From the NCBI GenBank assembly GCA_027451885.1, contig DAIDHX010000311.1, positions 62,001 through 126,000 on the forward strand: a stretch of DNA of 64,000 nucleotides. Reading direction: 5' to 3'. The DNA comes from Planctomycetales bacterium (GTDB taxonomy: Bacteria > Planctomycetota > Planctomycetia > Isosphaerales > Isosphaeraceae). The notes under the pieces were generated by a model. It had not been told where the DNA came from and made no database searches. It saw only the letters and a program-made list of their open reading frames with translations. Positions 1-11,473 of this stretch are shown here, one piece after another. Within the stretch, counting starts at the first letter, position 1. Each line of letters starts with the position of its first letter. The translations under genes and the position numbers were made by a program.

Positions 1-945
1 GCGAAACAGGGCGTAGAGGTTTTGCCCGGGCGTTTCGATGGGATCGAAGGCGTCGAGAAGCTCCTTGAAGAGGGGCTGGACGAGCGCGACCTTGACGAGG
101 GCAGAGGCGGCGGTTGGTCCGCCCGCGATGGCGGCCGCGCTGCGATCCGCGCGGGTTTCTTGCCCCCAGGCCACGGGTTCGATCAAGGCCGCGGCCTGGC
201 CGTAGAGAAACCTGGCCCAGAAGCCGAGCGGTCCGTGAACGGCCTTCGACCGCTCGAGCTCGAGTCCAAGCGTCTCGACGAAGCGCGCGGAGCGGGCCGC
301 GCGAGTCGCGTCCCCCCGCGCCAGGTGCGCTAGCTCGTGCGCCACGACTGCGCGCAGCTCACGCTGGGAGAGCACGCGAAAGAGCGGCAGGCCAATCAAA
401 AGCGCCCGTGAGCGCCGCCAGGCCACCACTCCGCAGCACGGCAGATAGGTCAGCCGGATCTGGCCAGGCGGCTGAACCCCCAGCCGGCGGCCGACCGCGT
501 CCACCGTGGCAAAAAGCATGGGCGCGTCCACCCGCGCCAGCACAGGCCCCAGGTCGCTATCCGGATCGATCGCGCTGACCCGAAACCAGATCCCGCCCAG
601 GCTCGAGACCACGTCCGCCCAGCTTGAAAGCTCGTTGCGCAGCCAGGCTCGCGCCACCGGCACAAAGCCGCCGCACACCAGCATGGCAACCGCGCCGGCG
701 AACGTTCCAGTCCAGAAAACCAGCTCGATGAGCCGCAGGATCCAGCCACGCCAGATGAGCCCCAGATGTCCGATGGAAGGGCTGCCTGCACGCTCGCTGG
801 AATACGCGTGCGGGTCGTCCAGCTCCGCGCCGCAGCGGTCGCAAAGGGACCCGCCGTCGCCTCGAAGCGCGGACTCAAGCCCGAGCGCGTGGGCGCACTC
901 GAGGCAAAGCACGCTCGTCGAGGTCCAGGCAGCGGCTCTTCCCAT
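1..945 (-). CDS. M48-family zinc metallopeptidase, membrane-anchored, 3' end cut by window
   Basis: This is a probable integral-membrane zinc endopeptidase of family M48 (HtpX/Ste24-like), acting in membrane-protein quality control. Reading from the ATG at 945, 315 codons stay open to the window edge. Residues 14-17 and 35-38 are two CxxC pairs, a small N-terminal zinc ribbon. A hydrophobic membrane segment covers about 70-94. HELAH at 203-207 is the HEXXH zinc site, and ETRAD at 263-267 fits the ExxxD third-ligand motif. A GGGAG ribosome site precedes the start. The C-terminus lies outside the window. The zinc ribbon in front of an M48 domain is uncommon but seen in planctomycetes. The family is clear from the motifs; the substrate is unknown. 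Confidence 0.85.
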   Translation of the reverse strand, partial: MGRAAAWTSTSVLCLECAHALGLESALRGDGGSLCDRCGAELDDPHAYSSERAGSPSIGHLGLIWRGWILRLIELVFWTGTFAGAVAMLVCGGFVPVARAWLRNELSSWADVVSSLGGIWFRVSAIDPDSDLGPVLARVDAPMLFATVDAVGRRLGVQPPGQIRLTYLPCCGVVAWRRSRALLIGLPLFRVLSQRELRAVVAHELAHLARGDATRAARSARFVETLGLELERSKAVHGPLGFWARFLYGQAAALIEPVAWGQETRADRSAAAIAGGPTAASALVKVALVQPLFKELLDAFDPIETPGQNLYALFR

Positions 946-1116
946 CGTGGCTCCCTGGCTCGTTTCTGCAATTCATCACGCCGGAGCGAAGCGCCTTTGC
1001 GCACCCTCTACTCTGAATTAGCGTCGATTACGCAGCTCACGAGCCCTCAATGCCTTTCTCAGTCAGCCCGCCAACCGCCCCAGCGGTGCGGCGGCGGGCT
1101 TGCCTCATCGACCAAA

Positions 1117-1596
1117 TCAATCCTTCTTCAGAAGGTTTTCCGCCTTCTGCTCAAGGCTCTTGAGCTCGCCAGCCGCCTTCTCCTTGACGTCCTTCAGCTT
1201 CTCGCCCGCCTTCGATTCCACCTCCTTCAGCTTCTCGCCCGCCTTCGATTCCATCTCCTTCAGCTTCGTGCCCGCCTTGTCCACCGCCTGGCCCACGCTC
1301 TTGCCGGCTTCCTTCACCTTCTCGCCCGTCTTATCGAGCACTTCCTTCGTCTTCTCACCCCCCTTTTCAACGACCGCACCCGTGGTCTCCGCGGCCTTTT
1401 CAAGCTTCGTATCCTTGCCGGCTTCCTTGATCTTCTCACCCGCCGCCTTGCCCGCCGATTCCGCCGCCGCGCCCGCCTTCTTCAGACCCGTGGCAGTCGC
1501 CTCGGCCCCTGATTCAACCTGCCCGCTGTCGCATCCCCACGCCGCAACCGCAAGGGATGAGGCCGCTGCCAGGGCCAGAACTCGCTGATTCCACAC
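1117..1596 (-). CDS. LEA-like amphipathic repeat protein, probable lipoprotein
   Basis: This 159-residue protein has an N-terminal hydrophobic signal ending in a lipobox-like AAWGC, with Cys at 22. Almost all the rest is alanine-, lysine- and glutamate-rich sequence with repeated units such as KAGEKLKEVESKAGEKLK. This composition and near 11-residue periodicity are those of group 3 late-embryogenesis-abundant proteins and related apolipoprotein-like helices, which protect membranes or proteins under drying or osmotic stress. The lipobox is imperfect (Trp at -2), so the lipid anchor is tentative. It is a lone gene, transcribed in the same direction as its neighbours. It lies in the same part of the window as the prkA stress module, which suits a stress role, but that is inference. 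Confidence 0.7.
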   Translation of the reverse strand: MWNQRVLALAAASSLAVAAWGCDSGQVESGAEATATGLKKAGAAAESAGKAAGEKIKEAGKDTKLEKAAETTGAVVEKGGEKTKEVLDKTGEKVKEAGKSVGQAVDKAGTKLKEMESKAGEKLKEVESKAGEKLKDVKEKAAGELKSLEQKAENLLKKD

Positions 1597-1847
1597 GGTG
1601 TCGACTCCTCGTTAGATAGGAATTCGGGTCAGGGACGTCTCGAACGTACCCTCGAACGAATGTGATACGGAGAACCCGCGGACGCCCGCTTGGGAATTCG
1701 AGCGTCCCCTCGTGATTATTAGCATGGAGTCCCAGGAGCCGGCCGATTTCAGCCAGCAACGCACGTGCCGCTTACAACCGTCACACACGAGGCTAGCAAA
1801 CCCCGATCCGACTTGCCTAGGGGAAGACCGGTATTGCCCGAACGGAT

Positions 1848-2864
1848 TCAGGGCTTACGCGCTAGCAGGGCATCCAGGGGAGCCGCGACCGTACGCTGCT
1901 CGATATTCCGGAACCCCGCTTGCTCCAGGAGCTTGCGGTATTCCTCGAAGGTGCGTTCCCGGCCTTCGGTATAGAGCAGCATTCCCAGGTCCTGCATCGA
2001 TGCCCAGGTGGGTCCGGAGCGGTCCGCCGTGAGCAGCTTTTCCGCAACCAGAAGCGCCCCGCCGGAAGGCAGTTTGTCAAGAATCTTGTCGAGGAGCAGG
2101 ACAGCCTTGTCTTCGCTCCAGTCGTGCAGGATTCGGCCAAGGCTGTAGAGATCCGCGTCGGGCAACGGGTCGGCGAAAAAGTCGCCGCCAATGACCTCAA
2201 CCCGATCATTCATGCCCGAGGCGTCAACGTACTCACGCGCCAGTGGGAGCGCCCTGGGGAGGTCGAACACCGCGGCCTTTAACTGGGGATAACGCTTGCA
2301 GGCCGCGACCGCCAGATGGCCTGTCGCACCGCCGAGATCGACCAGCCGGCGAAACGGGGCCAGGTCGAACGCCTCGACGACCCTGGGCGAGCTCAGGAGT
2401 CCCTGGCCGTGCATGCCGAGCAGAAACTCCCGAAGCGCCTCCTCGCTCCGAAAAAAGCTCGAAAAGATCGGCTCATCCCAGCCATAAACCTGCTGCCAGC
2501 GGTGTGTTCCTTCACGCACGGCGTCTTCGAGAACCGCCCAGAGCTTCCAGAGCACGTCGTTGGAATACTTGATGTATCCCGTGAGCTGGCTATCGCTTTG
2601 CGGGCGCAAATAGGCGCTCGCGGTGGGGGTGTTGCGATACGTCTCGCCCACGCGTTCGAGGAGGCGGATCGCCACGCAGGCTTCGAGCAGGCGGCTGAGG
2701 GCGCTGGGCTCCAGGCTCAGCCTGGTGGCAAGCGCGGGCGCGGACAGGGCGCCTGGCTCGAGGGTTTCAAAGATCCCCAGCGATACCGCGGCGAACATCG
2801 TCTTCGAGCGGCGAAAAGCCTCGATCAAATCCATGACGAGGTCGGGATCAGGCGCAGCGGGCAT
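1848..2864 (-). CDS. SAM-dependent O-methyltransferase, acetylserotonin/hydroxyindole-OMT type
   Basis: This 338-residue protein has the layout of the plant/bacterial class I O-methyltransferases (Methyltransf_2). Residues about 10-100 form a winged-helix dimerisation domain, followed by a Rossmann fold. The SAM loop is VDLGGATGH and the acidic strand end is VFDLPRA. The motif ILHDWSEDKA carries the histidine that serves as catalytic base in this family. The usual targets are phenolic or indolic hydroxyls of small molecules. The substrate cannot be read from sequence. No biosynthetic neighbours are present, so it may act alone. The start ATG gives a length typical of the family (330-350). Confidence 0.85.
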   Translation of the reverse strand: MPAAPDPDLVMDLIEAFRRSKTMFAAVSLGIFETLEPGALSAPALATRLSLEPSALSRLLEACVAIRLLERVGETYRNTPTASAYLRPQSDSQLTGYIKYSNDVLWKLWAVLEDAVREGTHRWQQVYGWDEPIFSSFFRSEEALREFLLGMHGQGLLSSPRVVEAFDLAPFRRLVDLGGATGHLAVAACKRYPQLKAAVFDLPRALPLAREYVDASGMNDRVEVIGGDFFADPLPDADLYSLGRILHDWSEDKAVLLLDKILDKLPSGGALLVAEKLLTADRSGPTWASMQDLGMLLYTEGRERTFEEYRKLLEQAGFRNIEQRTVAAPLDALLARKP

Positions 2865-2959
2865 GGCGGGTCTCGCGGGGGATTGACTGGTCGAGCCACG
2901 AACCGACTCATCTTAACCAGCCTCCGCCCCGGCCGCGACGATCGCGCGCCTGGGTGGCC

Positions 2960-3439
2960 CTAGCGGCAGACCGCGGCGAGGTCGTCCACCAGCCGCTCGA
3001 GCACCTCGCGCGTGAACTGGCAGGCGATCTGCGACCTCGACCGGCTGGCCTCGTCATAGGCGAAACGCACCATCGAGAGCCCGCCGTCGCGCTCGAGCAG
3101 AATCTCGTAATAGCTCCGCTTCTCGGCTCGGGTCGTGGGGGCGTCGCTGCGAATTTGCAATTGCCCCTCGGGGGCGAGCTCGAGCACCCGCAACGGCTCC
3201 ATCAGATACGTGACCTTGCTGGAAATCGCCTGCCCCCGGCGCGCGAGCTCGGCGGGCGCGTGCTCCGCCTTCACCACATTTGAAAGCGAGAGCCGCTCAA
3301 ACGCCAGGCCCACGCCGTCAAGCGCGGTAAGATCAAGCGCCAGACGCAGACGCTCGTCCTCCACCGACACCCGCGCGGGTAAATTGAGCGCGCGCGTGTT
3401 TTCATCAAGCGCGGCGGCGATCCTTGTGCTCAGACTCAT
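2960..3439 (-). CDS. Conserved-looking protein of unknown function, overlapping the spoVR end
   Basis: This 159-residue soluble protein starts at the ATG at 3439, inside the last 35 bases of spoVR in another frame. The overlap suggests translational coupling and makes it the last gene of the stress cluster. I do not recognise a family. It is an alpha/beta protein without signal peptide or membrane segment. The C-terminal half has a helical stretch rich in Arg/Ser, then a final helix LERLVDDLAAVC. An upstream in-frame extension to 3676 exists but lies wholly within spoVR coding sequence, so the shorter start is preferred. Because of its position a role with SpoVR/YhbH/PrkA is plausible. Confidence 0.7.
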   Translation of the reverse strand: MSLSTRIAAALDENTRALNLPARVSVEDERLRLALDLTALDGVGLAFERLSLSNVVKAEHAPAELARRGQAISSKVTYLMEPLRVLELAPEGQLQIRSDAPTTRAEKRSYYEILLERDGGLSMVRFAYDEASRSRSQIACQFTREVLERLVDDLAAVCR

Positions 3440-4967
3440 GGGACGAGCCTCCCAGGGGACGAATGGTGTGATCGGTTCCGTCAAACGACAAAAGAGTTGA
3501 CCGCCCATCGACGCTCGTCTCGAGATGAACCGGACGCGTCCAGAGACGGTGCAGGTGCCGCAGGGTGTCTTGCGCGTGGTCAATCCGCAGATCCACGCCA
3601 AAATGCTCGTGCTCGAGATACATCTCGCCCCGGTTGCGATGGTTGCCGTCCTTGACCCGGATGATCGGCTGGCCAAAGTTCGTCAGATTAAAAAGCAAAC
3701 GCTCCTTGATCTTCTTGAATTCTCGGCTCTCGATTTCGTAAAGATCGCTCTGGTCGTTGTGCCGGAAGCTGAAAAGGCGGTAGCGGCGGCAAAAATCCAC
3801 GCTGAGGAACGTGTCGATGAACGTCACGTCGTTGTGCACCTTGCGCACTTCGAAAATCTTCTGGCGCCCCAGGCCGAGCTCCTTGTTCCAGCGGCGGCGG
3901 GCGTCGTAATCATCGCATTCTTCCCATTCGGGGCCGAACTGCCCCTTGTTCCAGCGCTCCTCGATGTCGCGCAAAAGCTCGATGCCCAGCTTGTACGGGT
4001 TGAGCCGGCCCGGCTGCACCGCCATCGTGCCCGAATGATGATCGGCGTAATCGACAAGCTCCGAAGGCGACATGGTCTTCTGCGTCATGATGGTCGAGTG
4101 CCAGAACGACGCCCAGCCCTCGTTCATGATCTTGGTCTGCCCCTGGGGAGCGAAGTAATACGCCTCCTCGCGGACGATCGCCAGCACGTCGTGCTGCCAG
4201 GCCTTGAGCGGCGCATGCTCAAGTAAAAACAAAAGCACGTCCCGTTCCGGTCGTTCCGGAATCGAGGCTGGCTTGGAACGCTCCTTGTCGCGCTCGCTTT
4301 CGCGCTTTTTCGCCTCCGCCTTGAGCACCGCAGGCGGATTCACGAAGGCGTCCATGTAGTCCTTGCTCTGGAACTTCGAGGGGTTGCCCTGGTCGGGCTC
4401 GCCATCCCCCACGAAGTCGTAGCGATCGATCTCGTCCCGCCGCTTGATGAACGGCGAGTAGATGTCGATCAGGTTCTCGAGCGAAAGGCAGCTATCGATG
4501 AAGCTTTCGACCACGTCCTCGCCGAACCGATCCATGTAGGACCGGATGCGGTTGCCGTGGTTGGCGGTCTCGTCCATCATTTTGCGGTTCGTCTGGCTGA
4601 ACCACACGTTGTTCTTGAAGAAGTCGTTGTGGCCGTAGACGTGGGCCATGACCAGCTTCTGGTCCACGAGCTGATTACACCGCAGGAGATAGGCATAGCA
4701 CGGGTCGTTGTTGATGACCATTTCGTAGATCTTCTGGAGCCCGTAGCGGTAGCCCTTGGAGAGCTGCTGGTACTCCATGCCGAACCGCCAGTGGGGATAG
4801 CGGTTTGGAAAGCCGCCGAAGGCCGCGATCTCGGAAAGCTCGTCGTAGTCGAGCACCTCGAAGATCGTGTCGTAAAAGTCGAGGCCGTACGCCCGGGCGT
4901 GGGCCTCGGTCTCGAGCTGGATCGCCCGCAGGTCGTCGGGCAGGTTGTGGGTGTTGACGATCGACAT
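3405..4967 (-). CDS. spoVR: SpoVR / YcgB family protein
   Basis: This 520-residue protein matches the SpoVR/YcgB family in length and in motifs such as HWRFGMEYQQL, CYAYLLRCNQ, GHNDFFKNN and NEGWASFWH. In E. coli ycgB and in spore formers spoVR accompany prkA and the DUF444 gene; the biochemical role is not settled. In Bacillus it is needed for a normal spore cortex, while in non-spore-formers it is linked to stationary phase and stress. Here it lies 29 bases after yhbH in the same direction and probably shares its transcript. The N-terminal MSIVNTHNLP start is typical, with no alternative needed. There are no catalytic residues I can assign with confidence. Confidence 0.95.
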   Translation of the reverse strand: MSIVNTHNLPDDLRAIQLETEAHARAYGLDFYDTIFEVLDYDELSEIAAFGGFPNRYPHWRFGMEYQQLSKGYRYGLQKIYEMVINNDPCYAYLLRCNQLVDQKLVMAHVYGHNDFFKNNVWFSQTNRKMMDETANHGNRIRSYMDRFGEDVVESFIDSCLSLENLIDIYSPFIKRRDEIDRYDFVGDGEPDQGNPSKFQSKDYMDAFVNPPAVLKAEAKKRESERDKERSKPASIPERPERDVLLFLLEHAPLKAWQHDVLAIVREEAYYFAPQGQTKIMNEGWASFWHSTIMTQKTMSPSELVDYADHHSGTMAVQPGRLNPYKLGIELLRDIEERWNKGQFGPEWEECDDYDARRRWNKELGLGRQKIFEVRKVHNDVTFIDTFLSVDFCRRYRLFSFRHNDQSDLYEIESREFKKIKERLLFNLTNFGQPIIRVKDGNHRNRGEMYLEHEHFGVDLRIDHAQDTLRHLHRLWTRPVHLETSVDGRSTLLSFDGTDHTIRPLGGSSHESEHKDRRRA

Positions 4968-4996
4968 CGGTTAGACCCTCGTGGAGCGAGGCGGCC

Positions 4997-6100
4997 TTAG
5001 CGCCCGCGGCCCAGGAATTCCTTGATCGAGTCGTAGATGCCTTCCTTGTTGCGGATTTCGGAAAGCGCCATGTTTTCCTGATCCTCGAACGCCTCCTCGA
5101 GCTCGCGGTAGAATTCGCCCGAGCCATACGGGCTCTCGACCTGGCCGTAACAAAACAGGTTGCACTTGGGCAGGAGCTGGTCGCGCAGCAGACTCACGCA
5201 GTGGCGGTTGTCCTCGCCCCAGTTATCGCCGTCGGAGAAATGGAACAGGTAAATGTTCCAGTCGATGGGCGGGTGTTCCTCGTCGATGATCTTGTTGGCC
5301 AGGTTGTAGGCGGAGCTGATCCGCGTGCCGCCGCTTTCTCGTGTGTGATAAAAGGTGTGCTCGTCGACCTCGCGGGCGACGGCGTCGTGGATGATGTAGC
5401 GGGTGGTGACGCCGTCGTACTGGCTTTTGAGCCAGGCGTCGATCCAGAACGCCTCCGCGCGGACGATTTCCTTCTGGTCGTCGGTCATCGAGCCTGAGAC
5501 GTCCATCAGATAGAAGATCGCGGCATTGAAGCGCGGCAGTGCGATCGGGTTCCAGGAGCGGTAGAGCTTGTCCTCGCGAATGGGGATGACGAGTGGTTCG
5601 CGGGGGTCGTAGGAATTCGAGGCGATCTGCCGCTTGAGGGCTTTTTTGTAGGTGCGCTTGAAGTGCCGCAGGCTCTCCGGCCCAGTCTGTCGGATGCCGG
5701 TATAGCGATCCTTTTCTTCGATGATATTGGCGCGGCCCTTGGGCTCGATATTGGGCAGGGCGAGCTCCTCGCCCAGGATCTGGGCCAGGTCGTCCATGGT
5801 GAGCTCGACTTCGAGGATATGCTCGCCGGGCGAATCCCCCGCGCCGGGGCCGGGCTCGCCGTCCCCCGCGCGGCCGATCGGTGTGCCCACGTCGCCGGGG
5901 CCTTGCCCCACGCCGCCGCGGTTCTTGCTGCCGTAGCGGAACTCCGGGATCTCAATCTGCGGCAAAGGGATCGAAACGAACTCGCCCCCCGTGCGCCCAA
6001 TCAGCTCGCCGTGGGTGATGTACTTGCGCAGGTCGGACTTGATCTTCCCCCGCACGATCTGCTTGAAGCGGTTGGCGTCCCGGTCGATTTTGCGTACCAC
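4997..6100 (-). CDS. yhbH: YhbH/YeaH family protein (DUF444, von Willebrand A-like)
   Basis: This 367-residue DUF444 protein is a partner of PrkA and SpoVR. The C-terminal half has a von Willebrand factor A-like fold with the metal-site motif MDVSGSM (DxSxS). Further family motifs are TRISSAYN and [13 protein letters not shown]. The N-terminal third is basic, and around 60-95 there is a Gly/Pro-rich linker. In B. subtilis and E. coli these genes are expressed under starvation and cooperate with the PrkA kinase. It lies between prkA (376 bases upstream) and spoVR (29 bases downstream), the order seen in many bacteria. The role is inferred from family and context. Confidence 0.95.
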   Translation of the reverse strand: MVRKIDRDANRFKQIVRGKIKSDLRKYITHGELIGRTGGEFVSIPLPQIEIPEFRYGSKNRGGVGQGPGDVGTPIGRAGDGEPGPGAGDSPGEHILEVELTMDDLAQILGEELALPNIEPKGRANIIEEKDRYTGIRQTGPESLRHFKRTYKKALKRQIASNSYDPREPLVIPIREDKLYRSWNPIALPRFNAAIFYLMDVSGSMTDDQKEIVRAEAFWIDAWLKSQYDGVTTRYIIHDAVAREVDEHTFYHTRESGGTRISSAYNLANKIIDEEHPPIDWNIYLFHFSDGDNWGEDNRHCVSLLRDQLLPKCNLFCYGQVESPYGSGEFYRELEEAFEDQENMALSEIRNKEGIYDSIKEFLGRGR

Positions 6101-6476
6101 GGCGTTTTCGCCCTCTTATGCAGACCCTTGCCTGGCCCACCCGAGCGCGCCCGGGGCGCACTCTTGCCCTGTCGCGCGGCAATCACGGCGACGACCCGGG
6201 CAACCGACTGGGCCGAAGTGCAAAAGATCGATGGATCCGCCCCTGGAGAAGACCCCCTGCGCCCTGCTGGTCTCCCCCTTCACGCCCGATCCCGTCCCGG
6301 ATCGGACGCGCCTCACACCATTACCCAAGCAAATTGTATTCCTCGACCCCAAACTCTCCAAGCCGGATTGGCCGCGAGCCCCTCCCGCCCCAGCGCGGCC
6401 GGGGGCTCGCGTTGCCGCGCAGCCCCCAGGCTCTCCCGCCGTTGCAACATCCCATCACTACCTCGCGGCCCACCCC
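6101..6476. other. Intergenic stretch between prkA and yhbH
   Basis: The 376 bases contain no reading frame with convincing codon bias. It probably holds the prkA transcript end or a separate yhbH promoter. I see no clear terminator with a T tract and no near-consensus promoter. Confidence 0.5.
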
Positions 6477-8537
<2,061 letters not shown>

Positions 8538-9049
8538 GGGGCGTGTCTCTCCTGTTCGAGGCTGTCCGAGGTGCATTCGGGCCAGGCGTTTGCGCAGCCG
8601 CGCTCGAGCGGGAGCATGGCCGAGCCCAGCCGAACGCGGGCTCGGGCGACCGTCTACTCCGCGCTAGGGCTTGCGATCAGATGTCAATGCCGCGCTGCGA
8701 CGAAAGGGAATGCTGAATGTTCGAGGCGACGATCCGTGGGACGGCTGTCGATGAGTCCGGGAGAGCGGACCAGGAAGTCGAGCGGCTCGTACGCTGGATG
8801 CCTCGTCGAGCCTGTTCCGACCACCACGTCGTTCGCCATTACACCCCCAGCTCTCTCCGCCTGTCAAGCGAAGCAGCAACCGGGTGTGAGGCCGCCTGGG
8901 ACGCATGTCTCCAGGCTCATGCCTGCGAGCGAACACGGCCTTCCAATTCATTGTACGTGCGGGATCGCCGCGGTGGACGGATTTCGCCTGGATTTTTTTG
9001 GGACTTGACCGCGGCGACGGGCCCTCCGAGCGGAAGCCGCCCCGCCCGG
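8538..9049. other. Intergenic stretch upstream of prkA
   Basis: The 512 bases must hold the prkA promoter. On the minus strand a TTGACA (8682-8687) is a possible -35, but no good -10 follows at 16-18 bases, so I do not call a promoter. No credible gene is seen. The long plus-strand frames here are antisense shadows of prkA and of the SEC-C gene. Confidence 0.4.
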
Positions 9050-11281
9050 CTACTGCCCGGGAAGGATCAGCCGGGGCTTTTCACCCGCGGGAGCGCCCTG
9101 ATCGGGAGTCCAGATCGCTGCGCCGGCCCCGACCTGCGATTCCGGGGTCCAGAGCCGCTCGCCGGCGTCCGCCGCGCCCAGGCGGCCGTCGGCCGTCGTG
9201 ATCCGCGGGCCAAACTGCGCCAGGAGCGCCTCCAGGGTCGCGATGTCGAGCGTGATCCGCCCGGTTCCGCCTGGATCGGGCCTGGCCTCGACGAGCCCGA
9301 TTTCGACCAGTTTGCCCAGCATCCGCGTGTTGAGACGCTGGTCCGGGCGGCAGCGTTCGAGCAAACCGGCCAGGAACGGCACCCACTGCTCAGCCGGCTC
9401 GTCCACCATGCGGATGTCGAGCTCGAGGAATTCCCAGGCGAGCGGGTCGCGGGTGCGCCTGGATCGATCCCATTCCCGCCCGCGCGCCAGCCACTCGTCA
9501 GCCTGCGCGCGATCCCCCTGCGACGCGGCGTCTCGCCCCAGGATCATGTACAGGACGACCGGGTCGATCTTGTGTTTTTCAACGACGTCGGGCCGATCCA
9601 CCAGCATTCTGGCCGCGCGGCGGAGGACGGAGCGAAGCCCATATTCCATCCCAAGGCGCAAGGTCAGCACCAGCGCGTCATCGCCAAGCTGCTCGATCGG
9701 CGCCAGGATGAGGCGGCAAATGTGCGCCGAGGCTGGGTCGAACGTGGCGGGATCGATCGTGGGCTCGGGCTCGATGCCGTGGTCGCGGCGGATCGCCGCG
9801 AAGTCGACCAGTTCGGTCCATGGCTCCTCGGACGCTTCCATCATGAGCATGGCAGCGCGGAGCGCGACCCGGAGCTCAGGCAGCGTGCCAGCCTCGCGCG
9901 GAGTCCGCCAGTCGAGCGAAGGATGCGGCGTGTCGAACCAGAGGGTGCGGAAGGAATGGGCAGACGCCTCGGCCTGCAGCCTGCGCCTCGTCGCCCGATC
10001 CACCCCCGGCGGAATGCAGATCGGACGCTGAAGCTTGACCATGTATTTCTGGTCCCGCGCCACGACCTTCGTCCGCGGATGCGCGGGAGGGATCGCACGC
10101 CCCGCCAGCGACACCACCCGGTCCGTCAGCCGGTCCAGCCGGCCGTCGTCATGCGCCTCGAGCACCAGCGTGTCGCCCGCGACGATCAACACCCCCTCGA
10201 CATCGGGAAGATCCTCGATCGTCACCGCCGCGTCCGCCGTCCCCAGCTCGTGCGTGAGCAGGTGATAAAGCTCGCCGATGGGCGAATTCTCCTCGTCCTT
10301 GCGCACCTGCCGCTTGCCGCCCGCGATCACCCCCTTGTTGCCCGCGAGCGCCGCCGCCAGCGCGTCCCGGTCGCGGATCGGCCACGAAAGCTGAACCACG
10401 TCCACCGATTCGCCCGGCGGCACAATATCAAGCTGCTGGCAAAGCGCCTCCAGCTCGACCACATCGGCCGAGACCGGCGTCCGCGCGATGTACCGCCTGA
10501 GCGCCTGGAGCGCTTCTTCCTCGCGCGCCAGCCACAGCAGGCAAATGCCGCGATTCCGCTCCGCCCAGATCCCCGCGTGCGAGCCCGCCGCCAGCAGCGC
10601 GAAGGCCGCTTCCGCCGCGCTCAATTGCCCACTCTCAGCCCACTTGAGCGCATTCGCGAACGAGGCGCGGAACTCCGCCGAGGCGGATTCCGGCGCAGGG
10701 GCGAGACGGTACCGGTTGCGCTCCCAGATCGAGATCCGACGGCTCCGCGAGACCTCCCCGATGAGCTGCCTCGCCTCACGCTGAATGGCCTCCTCGGCCA
10801 CTCCAAGCGCAAGCTCCGCATGCTTCCGCGCAGCCAGGTAAAAACCCATCTGTCCCAGGGCGCCCGCCAGCGTGTACGTAAGCTCGCCAAGCTCCGCCGG
10901 GTGCATCTCCTGAAGCGCGGGCAGGCTCCGCTGATATTGCTCCGCAGCCTCGACCGGACCCTCCTCCAGAAGCACCGACCGCACCAGCAATATCGCGCCG
11001 AGGGGATTCTTCGGCTGCCTCGCCGTCAGCTCCTCGGCCACCTTCCGAGCCAGGTCGAACCGCTCCAGCTTGCTGAGCACAATCGCCTTGCGAATCAACA
11101 GCCCTGGGCTGTCAGGCGCCTTCAAAAGCCCCTCGTCGAGGGTCTTTATCGCGGATTCAAGCTGCCCGCTTTCCTCCAGCCGAGCCGACCGCTCAAGCTG
11201 AGATTCCACCTTCTGGCAGCACCACTTGTATTTTTGCCCACTCCCGCAAAAACACGGTGAGTAGGGATCCATGAGCGACAT
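9050..11281 (-). CDS. SEC-C motif protein with TPR-like repeats
   Basis: This 743-residue protein begins with a SEC-C zinc motif, PCFCGSGQKYKWCC, with cysteines at 10, 12, 21 and 22. The same metal-binding tail is found in SecA and in many small uncharacterised proteins. It is followed by helical tetratricopeptide-like repeats to about residue 260, for example SAIKTLDEGLLKAPD and GQLSAAEAAFALLA. The remaining 480 residues are unrecognised mixed alpha/beta. Start choice: the ATG at 11281 has GAGGAAG 8 bases upstream; the open frame continues to 12304 but that part is antisense to the S1/P1 nuclease. SEC-C modules usually bind nucleic acid, ribosome or SecB-like partners; here the function is unknown. 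Confidence 0.85.
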   Translation of the reverse strand: MSLMDPYSPCFCGSGQKYKWCCQKVESQLERSARLEESGQLESAIKTLDEGLLKAPDSPGLLIRKAIVLSKLERFDLARKVAEELTARQPKNPLGAILLVRSVLLEEGPVEAAEQYQRSLPALQEMHPAELGELTYTLAGALGQMGFYLAARKHAELALGVAEEAIQREARQLIGEVSRSRRISIWERNRYRLAPAPESASAEFRASFANALKWAESGQLSAAEAAFALLAAGSHAGIWAERNRGICLLWLAREEEALQALRRYIARTPVSADVVELEALCQQLDIVPPGESVDVVQLSWPIRDRDALAAALAGNKGVIAGGKRQVRKDEENSPIGELYHLLTHELGTADAAVTIEDLPDVEGVLIVAGDTLVLEAHDDGRLDRLTDRVVSLAGRAIPPAHPRTKVVARDQKYMVKLQRPICIPPGVDRATRRRLQAEASAHSFRTLWFDTPHPSLDWRTPREAGTLPELRVALRAAMLMMEASEEPWTELVDFAAIRRDHGIEPEPTIDPATFDPASAHICRLILAPIEQLGDDALVLTLRLGMEYGLRSVLRRAARMLVDRPDVVEKHKIDPVVLYMILGRDAASQGDRAQADEWLARGREWDRSRRTRDPLAWEFLELDIRMVDEPAEQWVPFLAGLLERCRPDQRLNTRMLGKLVEIGLVEARPDPGGTGRITLDIATLEALLAQFGPRITTADGRLGAADAGERLWTPESQVGAGAAIWTPDQGAPAGEKPRLILPGQ

Positions 11282-11473
11282 CGTGAACCCTTCCTCGGGA
11301 GAACCCGCCCTCTGCATTCGAGTCAGCCAGACTAGCAGACGCCAAGCCGCGGCGTCTATCCTAAGTAGGGCCTTCAAAGTTAAGAATCGTACGGCGACAA
11401 ATCCTTTAAGCGCACGGCCTTCTGCCAAGCGCAAACAAGTCCGGCCGGGGCCGGGTGGGGAGCGGCGGCAGCG

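Noticed and set aside
8717-11260. Long plus-strand open frame (847 codons)
   Set aside because: It is antisense to the SEC-C/TPR gene and rich in Arg/His/Pro, as expected for a shadow.
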